In this document: in pieces, positions 16,201 to 24,676 of the stretch
Numbering within the stretch: the first letter of the stretch is position 1
Layout of the letters: each line of letters starts with the position of its first letter
Assembly (NCBI GenBank): GCA_027577415.1
Contig: JANBQS010000235.1
Span: forward strand, 1-25,188
Reading direction: 5' to 3'
DNA: 25,188 nucleotides
Origin: Coemansia sp. RSA 922
Taxonomy: Eukaryota > Kickxellomycota > Kickxellomycetes > Kickxellales > Kickxellaceae
The notes under the pieces: model-generated
What the model saw: only the letters and a program-made list of their open reading frames with translations
Databases searched by the model: none
What the model was told of the DNA's origin: nothing
Program-made: the position numbers and the translations under genes

Positions 16201-16702
16201 GTTGCTGCTGCGGTGGCTGTTGCTGGTAAGCCTGCGGCTGTTGCTGATAAGCCTGCTGCTGGTGGTACTGAGGCTGCTGCTGCTGATGCGGAGGTTGCTG
16301 CTGGGCAGGAGGCGCCATGGGCCTGGCTGGACTAGGAGGCAACATGCTAGCAGCAGAACGAGCAAGCGGCGAGGTTACTCTTCCTGACATCGGCGGCTGA
16401 CCAGTCGGAGGACGATACCCTGGCCTCACACCCTGGGATAACATCGGTCCGGGCGACAACTGGCTCGGCGCAGGCTGACCGGCAAACGGCGATCTTCCAC
16501 CGCCCGAGAGAGGTTCGCTAGGCGGTGGCGGCGATGTAACCGATGGAGGCCCGCCAGGCGTAGCTGCGCGCGAGGCAGGCTGAGGACGCACCTGGGCAAG
16601 CGGCGACGAGGCAGGACCAAAGCCTACGGGCGGTGTAGCCGTGCGCCCAGGGCCATTTTGGAAATCAGGCTGAGGTGGAGGTGGCGGAGGTAGATTGTTC
16701 AT
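13202..16702 (-). CDS. SEC24: COPII coat cargo-binding subunit Sec24
   Basis: Pairs with Sec23 on ER exit sites and selects cargo for COPII vesicles. Single exon, 1166 residues, longer than yeast Sec24 (926) because of a long disordered N-terminus (1 to about 410) rich in P, Q, G and Y, including repeated AYQQQPPQQQQ units and a poly-Q run. The conserved core is complete: zinc ribbon C480xxC483 ... C502xxC505, a vWA-like trunk starting near 550 (PPVYVFIIDVSYASVQ), then beta-sandwich and helical domains, and a C-terminal gelsolin fold (about 1030-1110: AYLLHDGSDTFLWFGRDVSP). The start at MNNLPPPPPP is the first ATG of the open frame. I did not assign Sec24 versus an Lst1-type paralogue beyond the overall match. 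Confidence 0.94.
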   Translation of the reverse strand: MNNLPPPPPPQPDFQNGPGRTATPPVGFGPASSPLAQVRPQPASRAATPGGPPSVTSPPPPSEPLSGGGRSPFAGQPAPSQLSPGPMLSQGVRPGYRPPTGQPPMSGRVTSPLARSAASMLPPSPARPMAPPAQQQPPHQQQQPQYHQQQAYQQQPQAYQQQPPQQQQAYQQQPPQQQQAYQQQPPYPPQQQQQQQPQSYQQPPPQYQQPPLQQYQQQPQYPPAHGLPPQGYGQPGPYPGAVPAGAAVSPVRSPPPPVSQGGSMMPAGSSRRRMYPEQSMEAFSQQQQQQQVPQHGHSGLPPLPGSGQPAVDPSAGQGAFFVPGAAQPPIISPSAAQGMSPQGYPGAQGMQQPQGYPPPLATQAPVPMAPQMADLSQQFSQLGVGASTTEYQTALLGGKPQLSALDEAPPAIKLPPNAACVPSQFIICPANHKRSTLNAIPRTDKLLKKTKLPFGLVITPFKTQEQGEEPIPVVSEIVRCRRCRTYVNPFVQFVEGGRRWKCNLCGLSNDVPLIFDYDSATQTNRNRWVRPDLNYSVVEFVAPLEYMVRPPMPPVYVFIIDVSYASVQLGAPGVIGQTILSALDRIPNVDNRTKVAFIAVDSSLHYFQVRPNATEPQQLVVSDLDDIFLPSPTDLLLNLYECRQGIECLLSRLESMFKTNHSVGNALCPAIQAAQKMLGTLGGKVIVMQASPPTVGEGKVEPRTEGKDLGTSRESDLLRPQNTWYKTVAADCSRTQIAFDTVFIGQQPMDIPTVSCLARYTGGSVFYYPSFMATRKPEVDRFSQEFSNHLSARVALESVLRVRASKGLRMASYYGNFFLRSLDLLALPNGLPNHSYAVDIEIEDTLTSPVVYFQTALLHTTAYGERRIRVATLALPTTDNIHTVFHHADQVAIASLLSRKAVDRALVAKLEDAREALQHKALEIIGAFKTECTQSSSGATTQLQIPRSLQLLPFLTLSSLKHTSLRGGNNVPTALRMSAINSILTLPAEQGVQPYTVARLYSLHDLPPQAGYPDEQTGITVLPPRLGLSAEALLPFGAYLLHDGSDTFLWFGRDVSPALCQALLNVQDVRTIPSGVITFPDLSNGASDDGPVAGFELNFQVNNILRRLNDLCHNLWKPVTYVCKEDGEPVLRMWMSQRLTEDMDNSAPSYQQFLNQIRDKVNRGNF
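15831..15850. repeat. CTG/CAG trinucleotide run coding poly-Q in Sec24
   Basis: A pure TGC repeat of about 20 bases on + (CAG on the coding strand) encodes seven consecutive Gln in the Sec24 N-terminus. It is a potential slippage site. Confidence 0.8.
16154..16261. repeat. Minisatellite in SEC24 N-terminal region
   Basis: Tandem units of 33, 33, 21 and 21 bases (starts at 16154, 16187, 16220 and 16241), each beginning TTG(T/C)TG(A/G)TA(A/G)GCCTG. They encode the AYQQQPPQQQQ and shorter AYQQQPQ repeats. Unit lengths are multiples of three, so expansions keep the frame. Confidence 0.8.
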
Positions 16703-17032
16703 CTGTTCGGTAATTCTGCTAGATTAGAAGCTGCCAGAATGCAGAATGTAGACCAGCGATTATGTGTCTGGACAACAGGCCAATGACGCTACTCCTGAAA
16801 TAACAACTAATAAATACGAATTGACCTCCAAAAAAGAAATACTTGAAGAAAGAGCTTGTCCTTCGCTGAAGGACCCTGGGCTGCTGTGCCTGAAAGACAA
16901 GCTGGTGGTCTGTGATTGGTCCAGCGCATTCCATGTGTCATCACATCAACTACCGGCTCGCGTGCCCAGCCACTTCTCTTCTCGCATCAGCTGTATTACA
17001 TTTACTTTGCACATTCGCATTCCGAGACACCC
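16703..17032. promoter_or_regulatory. Divergent promoter region SEC24/EEP hydrolase
   Basis: 330 bp between divergent starts. CCAAT boxes are present on both strands: CCAAT at 16780-16784 (+) and ATTGG at 16915-16919. An ATG at 16764 opens a plausible 50-residue reading frame that may be an alternative first exon or uORF of the downstream gene (see findings). A pyrimidine-rich tract ending in cag at 16990 could serve as an acceptor. Confidence 0.4.
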
Positions 17033-18295
17033 ATGGACCTGGCACTGCCGGGACAGCTTGTTACATATGACTGTCGCGACTCTAGCACTATCTCTGACGC
17101 CGTGGAGATACCCCGCCCGCTGCGCGTCGTACAGTGGAACATTGAGCGTGGGTACAGGCTAGATGCCGTTATAGCAACGCTGAGAGACCTTGATGCCGAT
17201 ATTCTCTGTCTACAGGTAAGGTGTAGTGAGCCGAGCCGACACAGTTATATACATCTATCAATTGTGTTCATATTAACAAATATGCAGACGGCTTTCTAGG
17301 AAATCGACATTGGCAATATGAGAAGTGGCGGTGGGGATCACGGACTGATTATCGCCGAGCAGCTCAAGCTCAATGGAGGTGTAGCTATCGAGTTCCAGGA
17401 GCTGGAGAGCCCGTGTCGCAATGACAAGCAGCAAGGCGGTGGCATACATGGCAACGCGATATTTTCAAAGTTCGACATGGAGTTTCGCGTAATAGACCAC
17501 GACCACCAGCCGTACAACTGGCCACGCGATGGCGCTCTACTGGGCGAACCACGACTAGGTCGCAGATGCACGCTGGTAGCCGAGATATCCGTGCCCAAGC
17601 GCCCGCCAGTGCTTGCCTATAGTGCACACTTTGAGTGCTTTACGGGCATAATTGGGCGGACAGGCCAGTTGTGCGATCTGCTGCGGGACAGCAGCGAAAA
17701 CGCGGACCGTCTGCCCCACCAGCTTATTTTTGGAGACTTTAACACGTTTGCGCACTCGCTGGCCCGATTCTCTCCCAGATACGCCAATGGCTGGTACCGC
17801 TTCAGAACACTGGGCATGACTGAGCCCGAGTGGTGGATCAAGAACATCTTGTCCTGGTACCCCGAAGACGGCACTCGTAACCAGCGCCTAGACGCTGAGG
17901 GCTTGCCTGGCGATTTGCACTTTTCAGACGAGATTCTCAGGACGGCTATTAACCCTGGCTGGTGGGATCCCTTTGACGCCGTAAAGGACGTCACTATTTC
18001 CAGCCACGGAGGCTGGATGACGGCCAAAGCTGACTGGGCATTTGTGCGCCAGCTCAAAGTCGTCAAGCATTGGATGACCAACCGCGATTTTACTAGCTCT
18101 GATCATCGCTGTCTGGTCTTGGATGTTGAGCATGCCCACCCTGACATTTTAGACGACCACAAACGGCGTACAAGGCGCGCGGTGCTAGAGCTAGAACAAC
18201 GGCGGATGAGCAAGCTGTGGACATCGTGCTCGCTTGTTGCCGCTCTTGTACTGAGCTATGCTGCTGTCAAGCTAGCTCGAGCAAATATGAACTAG
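17033..18295 (+). CDS. Endonuclease/exonuclease/phosphatase-family hydrolase, tail-anchored
   Basis: Metal-dependent hydrolase of the EEP (DNase I-like) fold. Family members cleave phosphodiester or phosphomonoester bonds in nucleic acids or lipids; the substrate here cannot be told. Exon 1 is 17033-17215 and exon 2 is 17300-18295, with an 84-nt intron (gtaagg ... tttctag), giving 392 residues. Motifs: QWNIERG (N36), QEID (E62, right at the splice junction), GNAIFSK, AHFE, GDFNT (D207, N209) and the C-terminal SDHR (D329, H330). All core catalytic positions are kept. A C-terminal hydrophobic helix (367-387, LWTSCSLVAALVLSYAAVKL) ends five residues from the stop, so the protein is probably tail-anchored with its catalytic domain in the cytosol. 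It could act in sphingolipid or phosphoinositide metabolism, or on nucleic acid; unresolved. The start is taken at the ATG before DLALPG; the frame is open upstream but has no other ATG. Confidence 0.82.
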
Positions 18296-18409
18296 TACAC
18301 CAAGGCAGCTAATGAGCGAGTAGTTTTTTTTTTTTGTGCGTTTATAAATACTAACTACGTAGACATATGCCAAACTTTGGTACTAGTCGTCCGTGACAGC
18401 ATCTAAGGG
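18296..18409. other. Convergent 3' spacer
   Basis: 114 bp between the stop of the EEP gene and the stop of the SCCPDH-like gene, with a T11 run near 18322 as the only notable feature. No gene. Confidence 0.5.
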
Positions 18410-19705
18410 CTACTGCTTCTTCTTTGAGCCTTCGTCGCTTGCAATTCCTACTGCAGGGATAGGTGCGCGTCCAAGGTCAAATTGGCAGCCCTTGTTGCGC
18501 AACCGACTGAGCAAGGCTGTGCCCATGATGACCGATGGTGGATAAACACCGGGCCTGAACGTCCCGTCACGGTCAAATGCCAAGCACAGCGCACTTTCGC
18601 CCATATAGGTTATAGTCTCGCCGTAACCAGGGTCACTGGTACCAGAGACCTTGCCATACACAACACCAGATGGCGTAAATGCCTCTAGATGGAGAGAGAA
18701 GAATCCACGCCGAGTGAATTCCTCGCTGGGCCCTTCGCCTGGACGCGGGACAATCTTGAGAGCATAGAGGATATTGCGAGTAAGCCCAAACATCATCAAA
18801 AGAAGGCCATAGAACAAACCAACTGCAATACCAACAGCATGGATCAAGTTGCGTGCCGACATAGACTCGCCATAGGAAAAGCCCGGTCCGTAGTTCAAGG
18901 TCCGTCCAGCCCAACCTGCAGTCTGGCTGTTGACCATGCTCATAATCCAGAACGTCTGCCAGCGCTGCAGCGTCTCGTCGTAATGAATTACGCCACGCTG
19001 GAAGTTCTTGCCAGAGACTCTAGCTTCGCGGCCGGCCGAGCCACGAGCAACAGAGTTTGGGCGCAGCATTGACTTCAGTTTGCGCCACAGCAGCTTCTTC
19101 TCAACACTTATCTGATTGACCAGTGTGGTCAGCGTTCCGCCACTGACACCACCTCGGATGCCGACAATCGAGCCCTTGACGTGCTGCAGCGGCTGGTTGA
19201 GTTCGTCGCGAGCGTACTGCGCCAGCATGAAACACCCGAGATCAGCTGGGATGCAGTCAAAGCCGCACATCGAGGCAATGTGCACGTTGTTGCGCACTGC
19301 CTCGTCATTCAACTCCCGATGCATCTGCTTGACCCATGGGAACTCGCCAGTGATATCACAGTAATCAGCTCCCTCGGCAACACAAGCCCTGACTAGCTCG
19401 GAGCCATACACGGTGTATGGCCCGACAGTGGAGGCCACTACTTTGGTTTGTGCGACGATTTCACGCAGACGAACGAGATCGGCGCTGTCTCCGATAACAA
19501 TGTCCATCGTGCCAATATCTATAGCGACATCAGCAAGCTTGGCAGCCAGATCCTGCTTCACGCCCTCTAGCTTGCTCTTATTGCGTCCTCCCAGTGCCAC
19601 GCGAGTTCCGGGTGGCGAGTTCAAGGCCAAATACTCAACTAGGCGAGTGCCCGTGAAGCTAGTCGCGCCCCACACCAAGATATCGTATTTGCGAGTGTCA
19701 GACAT
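18410..19705 (-). CDS. Saccharopine dehydrogenase-like oxidoreductase (SCCPDH family)
   Basis: NAD(P)-binding Rossmann protein of the SCCPDH / trans-acting enoyl reductase family. Animal members associate with lipid droplets; the true reaction is uncertain, and it should not be taken as the lysine-pathway enzyme. Single exon. With the start at ATG 19705 the product is 431 residues, almost the same as human SCCPDH (429). Seen: nucleotide-binding GATSFTG (13-19) right after the first strand YDILVW, then the ALGGRNKSKL strand, VVASTVGPYTVYG, the GADYCDITGE motif and CGFDCIPADLG. A hydrophobic central stretch (about 280-306, VGIAVGLFYGLLLMMFGL) is typical of the family and may dip into a membrane or lipid droplet. 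The frame also has an ATG at 19795 that would add 30 residues, but the family starts only a few residues before the first strand, so 19705 is preferred. Confidence 0.87.
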   Translation of the reverse strand: MSDTRKYDILVWGATSFTGTRLVEYLALNSPPGTRVALGGRNKSKLEGVKQDLAAKLADVAIDIGTMDIVIGDSADLVRLREIVAQTKVVASTVGPYTVYGSELVRACVAEGADYCDITGEFPWVKQMHRELNDEAVRNNVHIASMCGFDCIPADLGCFMLAQYARDELNQPLQHVKGSIVGIRGGVSGGTLTTLVNQISVEKKLLWRKLKSMLRPNSVARGSAGREARVSGKNFQRGVIHYDETLQRWQTFWIMSMVNSQTAGWAGRTLNYGPGFSYGESMSARNLIHAVGIAVGLFYGLLLMMFGLTRNILYALKIVPRPGEGPSEEFTRRGFFSLHLEAFTPSGVVYGKVSGTSDPGYGETITYMGESALCLAFDRDGTFRPGVYPPSVIMGTALLSRLRNKGCQFDLGRAPIPAVGIASDEGSKKKQ

Positions 19706-20092
19706 GAACAGCCGATAATAAAAAACTAATAGAATATCCACAGGTATTAATCTCAAATGGTATTGAACAGGGAAACGAAAAAAGGGAGCGGACAAGGATG
19801 TTGTCCAGACTCGCTAATGGGGCGTGAGTTCAAAAAAAAATCTTAGAGTAGTGACGTATACGGCCCAACTACTGTCGCGCGAGATGCAGGTGTAGTAGCG
19901 TTAATTCTGTTAAAAAAAATGACGGTAGTGTGCACTAAGCTCTAAATCATCGACATGTTCACAAAGCAATGCTCGTCAAAGCGCAACATACCAGCCCACA
20001 ATCAGCTTAATATCTGGCTCATGTTGGCTGTTGTCCCCTCTCCCCCGCGGACATATCCGGTCAACATATTCATCGTTTTCTATTCTACTATC
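19706..20092. promoter_or_regulatory. Divergent promoter region SCCPDH-like/SKI3
   Basis: 387 bp. It contains a CRE/ATF-like TGACGTA at 19852-19858 and several A-runs. On both sides the flanking reading frames stay open upstream of the chosen starts (to ATG 19795 on -, ATG 19955 on +). No separate gene is seen. Confidence 0.4.
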
Positions 20093-23000
20093 ATGTCTGT
20101 TATCTACAAGGCAAAGCTAAAGTCGGCCAAGGCGGCCATTGCCGAGAAGAACTATGACTACGCCTACGATCTCTGCCACGACTTGCTCGAGATGGATGAG
20201 TCGAACTACAACATACACATTTTGCTTGGCGTGTCCTGCCAGAACATGGAAAAGTGGGACGAAGGCGAGCGAGTATACAATAAGGCCATGGCGATGCCCA
20301 AGGCGAACGTCCTAGCGTGGCAGGGCATATGTGCGCTCTACGAGGCAGCAAAGAACCAGCCAAAGTATCTCAACGCCCTGATTGCACTTCGCGAGCGCTA
20401 CATAAGCGAAGAAAGCTACGGAAAGGCTTGGGAGACCATGCATAAGCTGATTTTGCTGAGCGAGGAGTCCGGCGACCAGCGTCGGCTAGTCAACACATTG
20501 CGCGAGCTGACTGACACCGGAGCTTACCACTCGTTACTGTCGGTAGTGGATGCCGATCCATCTCCGCCTTCGCCAGCCGAGTTGCTTGAGCGGATGTACA
20601 ACATAGAAAGGGCATTGGACGAGAAGACTGTCGATAGCGAGGTTAACAAGCGCAAAACGCGACTGGGAGCTGGTCCTATCTCCAAGGTGCGCAAGGATGT
20701 CACGACGGAAGTCTGGGCGCAATCAGGCCTGCTGAACACGCTGCGCCAGCTGGTAGCGGCGTGCGAAAAGAGCAGACAAGAGCCAGCGAGATTGCAATGG
20801 CTCAAGCAGCTCTTCCAAACCCTGCTTGAAAGGTTTTCGGTGATCGACGCTCTTCAGGATAAGCACAGTGTCTCCGCAGAGCTTCTTGCTGTGGCCACCG
20901 ACTTGGCTGCTGCTGAAACATGTCCGAGTGCATTCGGATACTTGATCGAGACCTCAGACGCTAGCAGCGAGGCTTGGGACCTGCGAGCTCTGGTTGAGAG
21001 CTACGCGAGACTATTTGCCGGCGGTGAGCTGCGTGAGTCTGCGCTGGCGTGGATCGCCATTGAAAACAAAGACCACACACCTGAAACGCTTACTCTGGCG
21101 CGCGCTGGCTGCCAGAGAGCGCCCGAGTCGCCATTTGCCCACGTACAGTTGATCCGCGCCGCAACACTATGTAAGGAGTACCGTCTGGCGGTCAGTTCCA
21201 GCAGCGCAGCTCGGGAAGTTGTCCAAAAGTTTGGCGACTGCTTTGGCATTCATCTGTGGAGAAGTCTACTGGCGATAGATATGAGCGCGGCTGATGCCAA
21301 CACCCAAATTGGACCTGAGAACGCTGCCGACGCCGAGTATCTGTATCGCAAGTGTCTGGAGGTAGACCCAGGCAACTCACAAGCTATCTTAGGCCTGGGG
21401 CTATCGCTGTGTGCATTGGGCAACTATGACGAATGTCGCCAGTTGCTAAAGGCATCTCTGGAGAAGGACGAGCAAAACCACCTGGCGCTCGGGGCGCTGG
21501 GCCATGTTCTGCTAGTCGAAGGCGATGTCAGTGGCGCGGTCGAGTATCTTCAACAGGCGATTGCAGTCGACCCTAACCATGCCAGCCACCATGTCAGCCT
21601 GGGTAACGCGTACTGGAAGATGGGTGACGAGTGGCAGCAAGACAAGCAATACGCGTATGCGAGTTGGATTAGTGCAGCCAAGCTCGACCCAAGCGTATCC
21701 GAGGCCTTTTCGGGCTTGGGCAAGTGGTACCAGCAGCATGGCAATGACCGTGACCGGGCGAAAAAGTGCTTTTCCAAGGCAGTTGATCTCAACCGCGCCA
21801 ACGGCGATGCTGGACAGGCGCTGGCCGAAATGTACCTATCCGAAGGAAGCGACGACTTGTGCGAAGATCTCTTGGTAAAGGCCACCGAGGCCAAGCACGA
21901 CCAGCAATGGGCGTGGAAATTGCTAGGGTTCCTATTACTACGTCAGGATAACCACGAGCGGGCAATCGTGGCCTTTCGCAACTCGCTGAGCCTGGATCGT
22001 TCGGATGTTCTGTGTTGGGAGGGTCTGTGCGAGTCGTACATGGCTATTGGACGCATGGGAACCTCGGTGAAGGTGGCCAAAAAGGTTGTCGAGCTCGATC
22101 CAGGTCGTGTGTCGGGTCACTGGCTATGTGCGCGGGCGTGCATGTTTGCCAATGATCTAGAGGCATCTCTGAGATACTTTGAAAGCGCTGCAAAGTACGC
22201 CAGCCTAACTGAGTTTATCCCAGAACTACAAGCCGCTTGGACCCAGTCGCTGAGTGTTGGCCGCGCCGAATGCCTTGTGGCCTGCGCGGAGAAGTGGTAC
22301 GCAGAGGGTTTGCTTGGGCGAGTAGTCGACTCTAGCAATGCCGCGCTTGAGGCTTTGAGCATTCACATTGCCAAGTTCGAGGATGGAGCCGAGAACGAGA
22401 GCTGCTCATCGTACCTGATCTGGAGTTTGATTTCGGCGGCGTGTACGTGGATTCTGCGCGCTTGGCCGATGCTAGAGAGTCGTGCCGACCTTGTGTGCTC
22501 CGTAATGGTACAACAGTTGGTAGACGGCGCTGAAGTGTTGAATGCCCAGCTGGCGGCTTCTGAGTATCTGTCCCAAGTCATGCAAACTGCCGCCAAAGAG
22601 GCCAGCCAATTTAGCTCTTGCGATGGGTACATCCAAAAGCTATTTGTGCTGGCAGAACGGTCTGCTTGTCAGCGTATTTTGGTCGCAGCATCAGCCACAC
22701 TCGCCGCGACAGCGTGGACCGACCTGGGCAACATTTACTATGACCAGAGCACGCGGCTGTCGTCTCCCTCGCTGCCAGCAAATGGAAGCACAACTGGCGA
22801 TGGCCCGAACGAGCTCACGCCGCTGCTAGATGCCGCAATGAGCTGTGCGCTGGCTGCCATTCAGCTCGACTCGAGAAATGCCTGTGGATACAACCTTCAG
22901 GGACTCGTTGCCGCTCACTCGCAACAAGCAGCTCTGGCACAGCACGCGTTTATCATGGCGTCGCGGCGGTCTCCTGGCAGTGCCCTGCCTTGGGCCAACC

Positions 23001-24676
23001 TTGGATTCCTGTACTTGCACAATGGCGACATCGAGCTGGCCAACAAGGCCTTTTCGAGAACGCAAATGGTAGATCCCGAGTTTGTGCCGGGCTGGCTGGG
23101 ACAGGCGATGATCGCAGAGACTCTGGGGTCCACCGAGGCAATCGAATTGTTTGAGACGTGCCTGCTCTCGGTCAGTGCGTCAAAGGTAAGCAACTCTGGC
23201 ATATTCAGCGACATGCATACAGACATGCGATAATCATGCAGATTGAGGCATACCGCCAGTCGGCTTGACTGTGCGCCATTGATGCGCGTAATTATCACCA
23301 TTATGTACTCAATTACGCCGTCTCTCACATATGCTTGTGCATGCGTCTGTTGTCTCTTTCTTTCATTGTAGCCGATTGCGGACTACGGGTATGCGAAGCA
23401 AGTATGGAAGATGGCTGTGGAGCGGAATTCCCGTCTCAGTTGCAAGCCATCGTCTCTGCAAGTGTCTGTCAGCAAGTCAGGCGATAAGCAGGGCAATGCC
23501 GTCAGCAAGCAGGCGCTGTCGTTTAGCGAGCAGAGCAGATTGGTGCTGGGGATATATGCAGCGCGTAGATACGTCGCGCAAGCAGAGGGTGACAACATTG
23601 GTGCAAGCACGCATCTCTTGGGCATGCTTCTGGAGCAGAATGGCGAGTATGAGAGCGCTGCCGAGGCGTACTTGACTGCATATACACAGAGCGTTGCTGA
23701 TGGCAATGAGGCGGCCACTGAGTCTGCACTCATGCGACAGTGGATAGCGCTGACACACTTGGGACGGGCGCAGTGCGGCGCTGGCCAATTTGATGAGGCC
23801 ACTGAGGCCTACAGCCGAGCATCTGATCTACTGAACTCGGGCGTTTCTACTCAGCTGCTGTCGGTGCAGTCCGGAGCAGCGCAGCTATTCTACTTTACGC
23901 TGGGTCACAGTATTGCCTTGTTCTTTGCTCAGCGGCTTGAGGAGAGCTTGGGCATGTTTGAACAGACTTTGGCGATGTCTGAAGACGTCCCCGAACTGCG
24001 CCCGTATGTGGCAGTGATGCTAGCGCAGGTTTTGTGGGCGCTGGGCACGGACGAGCACCGAGCGCTGGCTCGCCAGCACTTGCTTGAGGTGATGAGCGAG
24101 CAAAGCGTTGCCTTTCTGCCTGGCCTTCTGACGCTGTTTGCCATGGGCCTGCTCCAAGGCGATGGCGATCTCATTGCCGCCACATACCCAGAGCTTGTCA
24201 AGGCGCGCGAGGGCGACCTACATCACGATGTGGTCCGACTGGAGTCGCTATTGGCGCTGCTACGCGAGGACCGAGTGAGCGGGCGCAGAGCCCTAGCAAA
24301 GGCAATACACAAGAGTCCGTCTGACGCTAGTTTGTGGCTGCTCCTAGCCAAATTCGAAGCTCTGGGCGGAGATGAGCGCAAGGCAGATGCATCAGCGGCA
24401 GCCCAGGCGGCACTGAAATTGTTCCGCCAAGCGGCAAGGGGCCACTTTTCGTGGAGCAGCGCGCCTTCTCATGCACACTTAAACTCGGCCACACTGAATG
24501 TCATCGTCTCGGCATCAATGATCGATTCACGCGCTTTGAACTGCTCCGGCGATACAGCAGCGGATAACAGCCAACGCATCGCGTCCAAGGCTGCTGCCAG
24601 ACGCGCAGTAATGTACCAGCCGTGGATCCAAGAGACTTGGAGCTGCCTGCAAGAGGCGGAGGCAGCCAGCCGCTAG
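20093..24676 (+). CDS. SKI3: Superkiller TPR protein Ski3 (TTC37)
   Basis: TPR scaffold of the Ski complex (Ski2 helicase, Ski3, Ski8), which feeds mRNA to the cytoplasmic exosome for 3'-5' decay and ribosome-linked quality control. Exon 1 is 20093-23185 and exon 2 is 23372-24676, with a 186-nt phase-0 intron (gtaagc ... cattgtag), giving 1465 residues (yeast 1432, human 1564). The N-terminus SVIYKAKLKSAKAAIAEKNY and NYNIHILLGVSCQNM is the typical Ski3 opening TPR. Many degenerate TPRs follow through the protein, for example YLYRKCLEVDPGNSQAILGL, YLQQAIAVDPNHASHHVSLG and ANKAFSRTQMVDPEFVPGW. The C-terminal block (exon 2) ends ARRAVMYQPWIQETWSCL, which matches the conserved Ski3 C-terminal end. 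Without splicing the protein stops 16 codons after the donor and the last 434 residues are lost. An in-frame ATG at 19955 would add 46 non-conserved residues; the 20093 start fits the family. Ctr9 was considered but the start and end do not match. Confidence 0.92.

Noticed and set aside
16154..16261. Regular repeats considered as a CRISPR-like array
   Set aside because: Units are contiguous, without spacers, code in-frame for Q-rich protein, and the genome is eukaryotic.
15934..16387. Leucine- and valine/alanine-rich + strand ORFs that look like membrane proteins
   Set aside because: They are the antisense reading of the CAG-rich Q/P repeats of SEC24 and not real transmembrane proteins.
20093..24676. 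Assignment of the long TPR protein as Ctr9 or an O-GlcNAc transferase-like protein
   Set aside because: The N-terminal opening repeat and C-terminal end match Ski3, and there is no glycosyltransferase domain.
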